From contig NC_060957.1 of assembly GCF_910589235.1 (NCBI RefSeq), forward strand, positions 6,492,662 through 6,556,661: DNA of 64,000 nucleotides, in the 5' to 3' direction. Below the pieces are notes generated by a model. It saw only the letters and a program-made list of their open reading frames with translations, did no database searches and was not told the origin of the DNA. Each line of letters starts with the position of its first letter. Position 1 is the stretch's first letter. This DNA is from Vespa crabro. Lineage: Eukaryota > Arthropoda > Insecta > Hymenoptera > Vespidae. A program made the translations under genes and the position numbers. Shown here piece after piece: positions 37,221-48,460 of the stretch.

Positions 37221-39184
37221 CAGATGATCCGATGGAATCGGTATAGAATCTTTTTACGATTGCGGTCGAAAAGAGAGGTTTGTTGCATCGATCTTAGTCC
37301 AACGTTGAACTGTGTTCGATCCTCGTGTTCACGATCGAGACAGCTACGAAGAGATTTATATCGTTAAAAACCTGATCTGATTTGTGCGAAGATTCGAAAG
37401 GCAACTTGTTTTTGTTCAGTCCTATATAAACGCTTGCTTTTTTACGAGACGCTACTTCCTGAGCGTCAAAAGCAGTACTAAGCTTTTAGAAAAATCCTCG
37501 ACCTACAGAATAAGAAAGGAAAAAAGAACAAAAATCTTTAATAGTTAAGAAAATAACTTATTTATCTACGATCTAAACAGAGAAAAACAACATAGGAAAA
37601 TAAAATTCTTATAAAACTTAAGAAAATCAAAGAATTCTTAAGATCTTGAAAGGAAAGATATTCAATGCAATTAATGGTATTCTTCATTACATAGGTACTT
37701 CTAATTCAAGTACAAAGTAACTCGAGTTCCTTCAATGAGATTCCATTCGGTACGTTCATTGCGAGCCCGTTCCTACTCCTTTAATACGATAACGGCTATT
37801 AGTCAAACATCCTTCGAGCGAACATTCTCTCTTTTTCTATTTCTTTGTTTTCTTATCCTTAGTCTCGAAGAATTTTATTAAAATTCTTCTTGAAATTAGC
37901 ATAAAGTTTCGACCTTAGAGAAAAAAAAAATAAAGTTTCTCGTAAACATTTTCTTTTAATGTACTTATTGTACTCAAAAAAAGTTGAACAAGTCGGTCAT
38001 TCTTTATAAACAATGTTCTAAGATCTAAAAGAAGTCAGTATAAGAAGACAGGTTAGTAGTTAAAAAGCGAATTCTTCTTGGATCGCTTGAAAAAGGAAAA
38101 TAATATCGGATATAAATAAAATACAATTTAACGGTAAAAAGCAAAATGATTATGGATGATAATCGAAAAGAATACGACAAGGAACCCAAGAGAGGATACT
38201 AGAATACTGCGATAAACCTTTATAGAGCTTTATTATTTTCTACAAGGATATTGGCAATATCCTTTATTCCACGCTGCTGGTTTCGTGACGCCGACTTGAC
38301 TTTCGCGGTTTCGACAATATAAAACTTCTTACCCGATAAAGCTTTACCTCGAACGATCCCTCATTTCGAGAATATACGCTTCCAGCTCAGCGCGTATTTC
38401 TACGAAAACGCTTTAAATATTCCACGAAGAAGATGCAATAAACATTATACGACGCGTATCGAGCGGAGAAAATGGTAAAGCAACGATGTAACCCGAGAGA
38501 GGGAAAGAAGAAGAGAGAGAGAGAGAGAGAGACACAGAGAGAAAGAGAGAGAGAGAAAGAGAGCGAGAGAGAGAGGAGAATGGATGATCCTATAAAAAAA
38601 AAGGAAAAAAGGGAAGCCAAGATGAAAACAAGTTACGTATCGTAAACAAAAAAAGTAGGACGTTAATAATCTTTAAAATTTTACAAAGAAAGTTAAGAAT
38701 GTCTCTTTTATGAGATTTATCGAAGTAATTTTGAAGAAAATATAAAAAAATATGAAGAAAGGGTTATTCCATGAACATGAAACAATGCTAACGGACGTAT
38801 CCTCTCATTATGCTTTGTGGTAGACTTAGCATGAAAAGGTCACGAGAAGTAGAAGAAGTAGGAGAAAGAGGAGGAAGGAGGATAGGTTGGGGGATGGTCC
38901 TCCGGTAAACCGCGTAATTCTCTTTAATTTCTCCCGAGGCACTATCTCGTCTTTTGGTAAGAGGAGCGTAAAACGAGAGTAGAAAGAAGGAGAGAGGTGA
39001 GTGTGAGAGGTAAGTAAGAGACGGTGGCTGGGATGGAAAAGCAGGGGGAGAGGGTGTTCGGTAATTCGAGATTTCTAAGATTGGAGGAGCGCAATTAACG
39101 CGGCGATCCGTTCTCTCTAATTAAATCCTCTGGGTTTCCGTAAGGGAAATGCGTAGTAAGAAGTCCAATAGATACTACAAATGT

Positions 39185-39187
<3 letters not shown>
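36298..39187. other. Non-coding stretch
   Basis: AT-rich to 38.2 kb, with (GT)n at 37183-37218 (the only substantial GT/CA run besides 40144) and GA-rich 38494-38578. From 38.8 kb it is GC-richer, with TAATTA and ATTAACGCG words (39085-39125). No gene recognised. Confidence 0.5.
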
Positions 39188-39241
<54 letters not shown>

Positions 39242-39486
39242 CTGTGTATAAATATACAACACTCACCTCAACTCGATGCCTTCGCTTCGTTTATCATTTA
39301 TGCTGACGATGAGTTCGCGAGGCTGTATCGCCTTGTTGCTGGTGCACTTTGAGGAAGTCACTTTGCCGCACGAGCGTTCACCAAGAAGCACGAACGAGCG
39401 CGAGGCTCGAGATACACAGAATGAAAAAAACGAAACCGACGGATAGAAAGTACTTTTTTCACGTTCCTCTTATATAGGAATATATA

Positions 39487-39532
<46 letters not shown>
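39188..39532. repeat. Two (TA)n microsatellites
   Basis: (TA)n at 39188-39234 and again at 39491-39532, separated by ordinary non-coding sequence. Confidence 0.95.
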
Positions 39533-39534
<2 letters not shown>

Positions 39535-40145
39535 TCGCGAATTTGTTAAAGCACGAATGACGATGACAAAGACGAAGACGATGACGACCACAACGATTAG
39601 ATTCACGAATTTTATTAGAGATCAAAGAAACTTCATTTCAAAGTTGCTCTGCTTTCTTTTCCGTCAGCTGATCACTCGTGTTTTCCTCCACTCTAAGTCG
39701 ATATTCATATACAAATAATCTCTTCTTCCAAACGATATAACACGGGATTTAAATTAGCCAGCAGGATTCTCCAAATACTCGTTAGACATAAATAAATAAA
39801 GACAACAAGGAACTCACGCGAAGACAATGGAGAAGAAAACACGTTGCCGATAACGAGGACGATGACGACAACAACGACGACGACGATGACGAGGACGACA
39901 ATAACAATCAAGAACACGAAGAAGAACGGAGGACGTAAACACACTGGACACTCGAGGTCTCTTGACTGCTTTTGCTTCGACACGGTCGCGCGCGCACCAC
40001 TTGCGGAGAGCTTGATAAACGCGCGCGGAGAGCAACAGTGCGCAAGCTGTGCTTTTTCCTGCAGCTTTGCGTCAACTTCTATATATCTTCCTATAGATAT
40101 CTACGTTGTACCAGTGGCCAACGAGGACCCACCCTCTCCCTTTAC

Positions 40146-40177
<32 letters not shown>

Positions 40178-40234
40178 TCTTTCTCTCTATTTCTCTGTTT
40201 CTCTTTATCTCTCTTTCTCTCTCTTCCCCTTCTT

Positions 40235-40281
<47 letters not shown>

Positions 40282-41177
40282 TTCTTTCTCTCTTGCTTTC
40301 TCTCTTTCTCCCTGTCTCCCTTTTTCCGTTTAATACGTACGTGCGTACATGAGTACGTACGTGCGTTGTGTTGCGTCTCCCGCGGTGCGTTTTCTCACGA
40401 TAGCGACCACGGTGGAGCGGCCACGGTGGATCGCGACAAGTAACTGCCGAGAGAGCCGGCCGACCCCGATTACCTCGAGTCTGCGCCCTGCCGACGCGTT
40501 TCTACTACACACCGGATATAAAATATAGACGACCACCACCCTCTAACCCTCACCACCATCACAACTCTCCCTTTTCGTCCCACCATCTCTTATATACACA
40601 TCTACGCGTTCTACTCTTCTTCTACGCAGCGAAAACCATCCCTCCTCTCTCTTTCATCTCTTCTTCTTGTTTTCTCTGTCTCATTTTCTTTTACCTATCC
40701 AGCTTCTTCTTTCTTTCTTTCGTTCTTTCTTTCTTTTTTTTCTTTTCTTTTCTTTTCTTCCTTTCTTCCTTCCTTCCTTCCCTTCGTCGAGTGCGCCCGC
40801 GCACTACACTTTCTACTTTTTTTATCTCTATCTCTCTATCTCTCTTTCTCTCTCTCTTTCTCTCTCTCTCTTTTTCTTTAGAAACTCGAGCTTGCCGCAG
40901 CACTGCCCGTTGGAAAAACTTCCCCCTCGCAACGCAGCAACCCAACGACGCGATTAGATCAACGAATTTCGGAATGTAACACCTTGCGAGCTTCTCTTTC
41001 TTCTTATTTATGCGAACGCGATAGGAAATGTTCGAGGCTCGAATACCTTGCGTAGAAATCGATGATAGAATAAATTTTGTTTTCTGAGAAGAGGAGTGAA
41101 CGTGAGAAAGTTATTGAAAAGTTTACATGTTCTCTGCTTCTACCGCTATTATATGTCTCCCTCTCTCTCTTCCTCTT

Positions 41178-41230
<53 letters not shown>

Positions 41231-41859
41231 ATCTATCTCTCTTTCCTTTTCTTTCTCTTTCGTTGATTTACCGACTGAACGAATGTATACATACATACGA
41301 TTCATCCAAGAAAAATAATAATTCGCACCTCGCGTGACGCTTCGTAATATCAGACCAGAGCTTTTTTATCATTACCAAGACAGAACGAACGATAGATCAA
41401 TGGGAAATTATTATTGTGGTTAAGAATCCAATCGTCCAGTCAACGGACTTTTCTTTACTCGTTTGTAACTCTGACATAAAAAAAAATGGATATAATATCG
41501 ATAAAAATTATATTAGAAGTAAGTAGAACTAATCATCACTTATACATTTGAGACATTCTATATGATATATATAAATCGAAACAACATTTTTCCAAGGTAT
41601 CCTCTAAAAAAGTTTTCGTATATATTTCGAATAAATTATTATCGAGAATGGGCCTTGTGGTCTTTTTACGGACTGTCGCGTTCGTTCTTTACGACGACGT
41701 TTAAAGCACGTGGATATGCGTATACCCGTAATATTATATTCGTATAGAAGGTTTCGCTCTGAATACACGAATACACGTGGGACACGTTGTCGAAACGAAA
41801 GCGAACCTCTTCTCTCCTGTCCGTGACGATACGTAAATGGACGGGTTTCGAGTACTGTG

Positions 41860-41862
<3 letters not shown>
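39533..41862. promoter_or_regulatory. CpG-richer, pyrimidine-rich, promoter-like stretch
   Basis: 39540-39600 and 39855-39905 are (GAC)-type trinucleotide runs. 39985-40075 (CGCGCGC words) and 40335-40500 are locally GC- and CpG-rich. Between and after them lie (CA)n 40144-40161, TC 40161-40319, CTTT-rich 40700-40785, TC 40820-40872 and TC 41156-41260. Insect promoters can look like this, but no TATA, initiator or adjacent coding exon could be fixed on either strand, so direction and gene are unknown. Confidence 0.3.
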
Positions 41863-41929
<67 letters not shown>

Positions 41930-41957
41930 TATGTATTATATATATACATATATATAT
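41863..41957. repeat. (TA)n compound microsatellite
   Basis: TA runs interrupted by ACA, ATTATGTATT and similar short breaks. It marks the approximate right limit of the microsatellite-dense zone. Confidence 0.9.
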
Positions 41958-42929
41958 TTGTATATATTCGTACGTTTACGTAGGAGACATCTTCGTGCTT
42001 TTATCATCAAATGCAAGTATTCTATGCATGAGCTAGCACGTAACGCGTTACGAGTAAACTGTCGGACGCACTACAGACATTCACTAAGAATCTTTTTCGG
42101 AATGTAGATACTATATTTTATAGTTTTCCTATATTCACTTATGAAATTTCTATTTCTCATACCGTTAAGGTTTATAGGAATATAAATTTATATAACATGA
42201 AATAATTAAGATTTTTTTTTTTTTTATAAATATTTTAATTATAATAACCTTTCTAAACCGTATAATTATGATTTTATGGAAGGGAGATATGTGTAACCAA
42301 CAAGGATAAGGCTATGGCATTACTGTGAACAATGATTACGAGAGAATAACGTTGATTGCTGTTGACAACATATTTCTTCAACTATTATAATTATTCTAGA
42401 AAGTGATTATATCTAACGAGAATGCATTGTTCATATAAATCGACAACTATCTTTAATGCGAACGTAATTGCGATAAAATTATACCATTATGAGACGCAAT
42501 ATGCATAACGCAAAACTTTTAGACCGTTCATCATCCCTGGTTTTATAATGGTTTACGCCAACAATGAGGTCATGTGTAATTCTTGACCGATTTTGATGAA
42601 CAAGTTCTTATTTTAAAGATAAAGGTAAAGGTTTAAATGAGAATATGGGTATATTAAATTTTTTAAATATTATAAAAGATCTTTAATTTTATATTTCAAT
42701 AGATGCAAATTTTGTTACTCGTTCTCATTAAAGAAAAAGCGTTTGAATGGCTTTGATACATAAAAAACAATTAGTTCATCAATACAAATCCTTTTTACGA
42801 TTATTTAACAATCATCTAAGAAATATATATATACACACATATATATACAATTATAGTGAATTTTACTAATTATTAATAATTATATATAACAATTATTTAT
42901 AATAATCAAGATTATATTTCATTCACTTA

Positions 42930-43800
42930 AACATTACATAGCTCGGAATGCATATTAAATATCAATAAAATTTTATTTAAAAATTTCAGGATGATTAAAT
43001 AATAAACTCGGAATCGTTGTCTTCATCTAATATCAACAAAAAAAAACGGTCATTGACTTTGATGGTTATTGAATTAATTTTTTGTTGCATTCAGACGAGT
43101 AAACATTGAAGATCTTTGTTTCCAAACGTTTAAGATGACAATATTAATACTTTCGGGAATTTTATAATTATTTAAACAATATATAATGTATACAAAGTAC
43201 AATGAACTAATATTTAAACAATTAATACATTCTCTTAAATATTATACAGATTATTAAGTATTATATAAAATAATTTTACTTCAACATCTCAATGCGATTA
43301 AATTTTCAACCTGTAGTTTTTGCTTTCATTTACTATCAATAAAAACAAACTTCTCATTTACTTTGACGGTTATCGAAACAGTTCTCTTTTAGATTTCGAC
43401 GAGTAAATATCGAAGCACTCTCTTTCCAAACGCGTAAGCTTAAATAAATTCTACTTTTGATAATTTTAAAATTATTTAAATAATTTGAAACTTAAATGGA
43501 GTTTAATAAGCCAATATTCAAACAATAATAGATTTATTTAAACATTTCATAGGTAGAAACACGCCTTAAATATAAAATACATACATAGATTTAAATTAGC
43601 ATTTGAAAAAAGTTAAATTTAGAACTTCTGGTCGTTGCCTGTTTATGTCTACAAAAGCAAAGTTTCCATTTTGACTGTTATCGAAACAGTTTTTTTTAAA
43701 TTTCGACGAATAAAGATGGAATCATTTTCCAAGCAAATAAACTGCAATAATTTATATTTTCGATTATTTTATGAATGTACATCAGGTAGTTGAAGAATAT
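42930..43800 (+). repeat. Three tandem ~305-bp repeats
   Basis: Anchors at about 43021, 43323 and 43634 each begin with a CATTTA/CATCTA-TATCAA-AAAA segment, followed by CTTTGA-GGTTAT-GAA, a TTTCGACGAGTAAA-type segment and a TCCAA segment. The units are strongly diverged from one another, so the array is old. The other duplicated block has only two units. Confidence 0.75.
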
Positions 43801-43919
43801 TTAAATAATAATATACTGAATCACGAAGTAGAGTCGATGTTGGACGCGATAAAAACTCATTTATAGTTATTTTATAGACTCTATCTTCATGATCAAAATG
43901 GCCATTGTGCAGGCATCCG

Positions 43920-43992
43920 TAATAGTAGTAAGTAGTAAGTAATATATAGTAGTAAATAATAAGTAGTAAGTACTAAATAGTAGTAGTACTAT
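43920..43992. repeat. (AGT)n-type low-complexity tract
   Basis: TAGTAGTAAGTAGTAAGTAA-type trinucleotide and heptanucleotide repeats, present only in copy A. Confidence 0.85.
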
Positions 43993-44008
43993 TTCTCAAG
44001 ACATTTTT

Positions 44009-44160
44009 CAAGTAGTACAAGCGGACGACCTTTATATGGCCCGATATTATTTAAGTAGTATAATTGGACGACCCTTATATGGTCAGATATGTTTTAAATA
44101 GTACAAGCAGACAAGCTTTATTTGGTCAAACATTTAAATAATACAAGTGAATCATTCAAT
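44009..44160 (+). repeat. ~43-bp minisatellite, 3.5 copies
   Basis: Units start AAGTAGTACAAGCGGACGAC, AAGTAGTATAATTGGACGAC and AAATAGTACAAGCAGACAAG at 44009, 44053 and 44096; a fourth partial copy follows. Present only in copy A of the duplicated block. Confidence 0.85.
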
Positions 44161-45124
44161 GAGTTCAGACAATAATTATGTTCATGTTTTTCTGTTTCAG
44201 AAGATTATTACAATCGCGCGCGTAGCAATAATGTAATTGAGCGTATATATTGCTACAATAAAAAGAAAAATATCATGATGTAAAAGCAGTGTTTGTTCGT
44301 TCTCATTTTGCGATTTAAATAATAAGTGAACTTGCATCGACTGCGTGTAATATAGTCGTTAGAGTCAGTGTTGGTTCCCAAAGTTTTTTGCTTTTTTAAC
44401 AAACGCACAGATTTTTTATAAAAGTCAGTAGATTTTCGCAAATTAACTTCAGTGATCATTCGTTAAAAAATATCATTTAAGAGGATCTCAATCTATAGCG
44501 ATATCGACCACTTCATTTTCAACCACCTTTCTATCTATTCTCAATTTCAGTTCTACAGTAGCTCCAAAATCGCGGACGAGTGTTTTGGAGCCATCGTAGA
44601 ACTTCTTAAATAGTAAGTGAATTTTTAAATCCCTCCGATTACTCAATCATATCAAGAACTAAAGGTCCGAATCGGCAAATATGATTGGTTGTAATTAATT
44701 AGTAGAAGAGCATTAAGCGACGAATAAATTTCTTCAGAGATTTCTTATTTTTTGATTTATTTATTAGATCAGGAGAAGGTCTTTTTGTTCAACCGCGTTA
44801 ATTATAATTATTTGAAATTTTAAATATTTTAATATATTATCAAAAATTTTTCTCACGTGAAAATAGTAAAGAATTAATATTAATGAGTTATAATAAAGAA
44901 TAAGGAAGATGACATTCGCGATGGATTCGAGTTGCTGGATTACAAGCAAAATTATATGATTATTTTTCTAACAAATAGAATAATCGCTTGTAAGAAGCAG
45001 TATCAAAGGATTTTTCATTAATATTATTAAATAAAAATTAATTAAATATTTAATCAATTTTGTTGATAAAAGAAAAGTCTCGATAGAGTCATTGCTTTTA
45101 AATGAAAAATGTCGAGTAGAATTA

Positions 45125-46374
45125 TTGATAAAAGACAAAGACAAAGGATCATAACTCGTAGGCCCTAAAATAAATTAATTGATTTTTAGCTCAGAAATTT
45201 CAGCAATTAATATAATGTACTAATTATGTTTCTTCCTTTATGTATTCTCGATCTTTCAAATATATATATTCTCGATCTATATATACTCTCTTTATATATT
45301 CAATCTATATACTCTCTCTATATATTGAATTTCTATATATATTCAATTTATACATTATACACTCTCGATCGATAGAAGTAATCATTTTCTATGCAAAAAT
45401 CTTTTCTAAATTGCATTAGGATTACGTTAAGATTGCGTTAAGATTGCCTTAGGATTCTGGAATTCATTCTGCATTTAGTGCTAAGAAAAGAAGAAGCTAT
45501 ATGACGAAGAGATCCTCATATACTGTGACTCTAGAAGGAAACTATAGACTATTGAGTTATTTTCACCAAAGGAGATTCATCAAAACCTTTCGAGAATGAT
45601 CTTAGTCATATTTTAATTTTACCATATTGTCATTCAAAATGCTCTCATGATAGTGGTGTAGATTTGAAAAACTGAGATAACATAACATACCGTCTCCTGT
45701 CCCACACTGCCACACGTGCGCGAATAGGATTATTTCATATCTTATATATTTCTAATATCAAAGTCAAGTCATTAATTTTTCGCCTTCTTCTTTTCTAAGG
45801 TCTAATAAAATTTATAATTTTATTCTTATAAAATCAAGTTCTATATTAAAGTCATAGTTATGAAACATATAAGATATGACAATTGTGGGAACCACTGAAA
45901 GTGTATTGAACCAAGATGCACACGAAGCTGAAACGAGCATACCAGGATATGTGCCAAGTTCTCCCATTGCCTCGCATTACAGGGAAATAATTTTTGTTTA
46001 GATTAGAATCAAGAAATTTTCATTTTCTTTTACTTTTTTAAAATTACATTAAATTAAATTCAGAATTTTATCCGTCATAAGTAATACACACATACATACA
46101 CATATATATATATATATATATTTTTTTTTTTCTTTATTTTCTTTCTTGTCTAGAAAATCAAATGCTATTAAAGTCATTAAAATAGAAATTTTTCGAATTA
46201 CGAAACGAATAGGAAATGGCAATTGTGCAGAACACTAAAATCGCACGAAGATACACGAGGTCAAACCAGCCTATTATAATGTATGCTATGTTATTCATTT
46301 CCACCGTGTTATAGTAAATGATTAAGAAGTAAAAATTATTCATTTTCAATATGATTAAGTAATATGGATAAGTA
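45125..46374. other. AT-rich non-coding stretch with a diverged tandem duplication
   Basis: Contains TCGATC/TATATA low complexity at 45245-45370 and two related about 105-bp segments (from 45846 and 46168, period about 322; both with TTAAAGTCAT, ATGACAATTGTG/ATGGCAATTGTG and GAACCACTGAAA-like words). (CATA)n/(TA)n at 46089-46120. No gene recognised. Confidence 0.6.
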
Positions 46375-46673
46375 CTATATTCCGTTTAACGAGTCGAGTT
46401 AGTAGAGATAAACAAAACATTCGCATGCTAGGTATGTGATACATGAGATGAACATCAGCTATTGATTGTCAAACGATAATCAATTGAAAAATTCAGGAGC
46501 GAAAATACATGGGTCATTATTAGCTAATTTCAATTTTTCCGGCTTATAAGACAAATGATGTATTACTGATAGATTGTTGGAGTAATAGGGATCTGAAAGT
46601 TGTAAATACTCTCCTGTCCCGATCACGTACGTTTGTTTATTTCTACTGACTCGACTTGTTAAACGGAGTATAG
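46375..46673. mobile_element. 299-bp MITE with TA target sites
   Basis: The left end CTATATTCCGTTTAACGAGT (46375 on) and the reverse complement of the right end (CTATACTCCGTTTAACAAGT, ending 46673) agree over about 43 bp with five or so mismatches. TA dinucleotides flank both ends (46373-46374, 46674-46675), as in Tc1/mariner-type MITEs. There is no open frame; mobilisation would need a transposase from elsewhere. A 15-bp match to the end sequence (ATTCCGTTTAACGAG) recurs near 50687 without a partner. Confidence 0.85.
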
Positions 46674-46675
46674 TA

Positions 46676-47089
46676 GAACCTTTAAATCAGAATTATTTTC
46701 GGTTGATAATGTACTTTATTTGGCATTAGAGAAATAGTTTCTAGAAACTTATAAAAATCTTATATTTTTACTCTTTTTATAAATAAATTTAGATTTTCGA
46801 TGAAATTTTAAATCACTCGCATAAAAAAGAAAAAGATTTAAAATTTTTAAATAGGATACAAGCAGGTTTCATTTTGAGGCATTCTTCTAATCAACTTTCA
46901 AGTATTTTCCAGTATCATGAACCAAACAAAAATAGTTAAGATCAAATATTATTAGGAACAGAAAATTTGTGAGTTATGTTATGATATGGAAAGACATATA
47001 ATCTTTCAATTACGTGAAATGTCGAGTACTTTATTCCTATATTTCGATTAGATAAATAGAATTTTCGATACTATCGTTTTAAAATCAAC
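46676..47089. other. AT-rich non-coding stretch
   Basis: Nothing recognisable; no microsatellites and no open frame of note. Confidence 0.5.
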
Positions 47090-47360
47090 CAATTTGAACC
47101 GGTTTACTTACGTACTTATTAGAGTAGATTTTAGAGTAAAGTCATCGTCATACTGTGGGTCTCCAGATATAATAACCTCCACGTGGTGAGACGTAGGTCG
47201 GTATTACTTAGGATATTCAAATCTAAATGTAGATTATATAACGCAAGTACTACCGAGCGAATGCATATTGCAATTTCTTTTCAAAATTTTTTTCTTTCTA
47301 ATTCAAACTATACATTAATCTACTTACATTTTACATTGATAATTATACTTTGATAAAAAA
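47090..47360 (+). repeat. Diverged duplicated block, second segment of copy A
   Basis: Collinear with 61550-61820. Shared landmarks are CTGTGGGTCTCCA (47154/61615), AACTCCAC/AACCTCCACG, GGTAATACTT-like and AACGCAAG-AGTAC, and CTAATTC. Together with the first segment it shows that the duplication spans about 5 kb in A and 3.3 kb in B. B carries 60751-61549, which A lacks; A carries the MITE. Confidence 0.75.
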
Positions 47361-48185
47361 AACAGATTAGATATAGTATGATTCTAAAATAATTTCTTAG
47401 ACAAATACATGAAATTATGCCTATCGTTTTGTACCGACAATTCATCGTTCGAAAAAGAAAGAAAAAGTATTTCCGTAAAGGGTCATTACCATTCTCATTG
47501 CTAATGTTTGGATATCCTATGTAGAATTCATATCTTGGCAAATTACAAGGTTGAACGACAACGCTATTCTATCTCTAGCACTCTATCTCTAACCTTCCTC
47601 CGTTCACCTTAATCCTTTGAATTCGTTTCATCATTGCCTCTACCTTCTACTTGACCTTCACCTCATTTTATCAATTATCTAAAAGTACCGTTTCCATCGA
47701 TTTCTTACTTTTTTATTCATTCATCAATATAAACGATTATAATTCCATACTAAAAAGAAGAATCGTCTTAATAAAAATCACATATATTGAAACATTTCTA
47801 TCGATTGTATCTAGAAAAGCATCGTCGACGTACCAATTTCAATTAGTTCAATTTAATGTAATTACAATCGATTGTCGAGCTAGAATTGATATCGAATAAC
47901 GAACATCGAGCGAGAACTTATAAATCAATAAAGTTCTTCCAACGTCGACTGCGGGGTAGTTTGTAATATTAATAAATAGTTCGTTAACGAAAAACGTTGA
48001 TTAACGTTGATTTTCGAGATTTAAAAAAAGAACGTTTCCATGACGATTAGTTTCCTCTCTTGATTCACTTCCTTGTCCTCGTCCACGAATCCTATTTCCA
48101 ATTGCAGAGGATCCATCTTTGTCATACTTGTCGATGCATATCGAGGATCCACGCACGTGCGCGTGCGTGCTCGTGCGCGGCCACC
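47361..48185. other. Non-coding stretch
   Basis: If the duplication included a channel gene, a copy should start about here, as at 62808. I find no HCN-domain, S1-S6 or splice pattern. The open frame at 47651-47899 does not resemble a channel. A CpG-rich segment (GCACGTGCGCGTGCGTGC) is at 48152-48180. Confidence 0.5.
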
Positions 48186-48243
48186 ATGCGTAACGAGAAG
48201 CAGAGCGATAAGCCCAGCTACGCGACTCGCACGGAATTATTTG
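48186..48243 (+). other. Candidate first coding exon next to the hairpin
   Basis: ATG at 48186 in a strong context (GCCACCATGC) follows a CpG-rich leader and opens MRNEKQSDKPSYATRTELF. The sequence TTTG|GTAAAC at 48240-48249 could be a donor; otherwise the frame continues to a stop at 48344 and so runs through the left hairpin arm. No family recognised; no downstream exon found. Confidence 0.22.
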
Positions 48244-48281
48244 GTAAACTCACGTCTCCCGTTCGACCCAACCCACCAGTC

Positions 48282-48460
48282 AATTTCGTCGCTAGCTCTT
48301 GTTTACTCGTGCCTGACGTGAAAATCTTTTCTTCGAAATTTTGAGATCTCTCTATATATATATAGACTTCAAAATTATATATATATATATATAGATTTCA
48401 AAATTTCGAAGAAAAGATTTTCACGTCAAGCACGAGTAAACAAGAGCTAGCGACGAAATT
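48282..48460. repeat. Long inverted repeat, 68-bp arms, hairpin-forming
   Basis: 48282-48349 and 48393-48460 are reverse complements at 66 of 68 positions. The two exceptions are 48313/48429 (C-A) and 48345/48397 (a G-T pair, which still pairs in RNA). The 43-bp spacer is (TA)n-rich and partly self-complementary. No TIR-like ends or target-site duplication are seen, and the left arm is ordinary mixed sequence with its own GC-rich context while the right arm is embedded in TA repeats. The right arm therefore looks like the inverted copy. It could produce an about 179-nt hairpin RNA from either strand. Confidence 0.95.

Larger units (their letters stand above)
42531..45124 (+). repeat. Diverged duplicated block, copy A
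   Basis: Collinear and in the same orientation as 58525-60750. Landmarks: AATTCTTGACCGATTTTGATGAA (42581/58576), GCGATTTAAATAA-AAGTGAACTTGCATC (44310/59918), TTAGAGTCAG-TTGGTT (44357/59959), GATTGGTTGTAATTAATTAG (44683/60301) and an 81-bp identical stretch (45006-45086/60631-60711). Overall similarity is roughly 75-85% by eye, interrupted by indels. A has extra DNA at about 43800-44190. No protein frame is shared, so this is non-coding duplication. Confidence 0.85.

Noticed and set aside
39844..40443. 199-codon frame, the second longest in the window
   Set aside because: Composed of ACG, CA and TC repeats (poly-Thr, HTHT, Ser/Leu). No natural sequence of useful length.
42930..44160. Tandem repeats as a possible CRISPR array
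   Set aside because: Units are long, diverged and contiguous without unique spacers, there are no cas genes, and the genome is eukaryotic.
44253..44459. 68-codon minus-strand frame inside duplicated block A
   Set aside because: Not preserved as a frame in block B despite nucleotide similarity, so it is non-coding.
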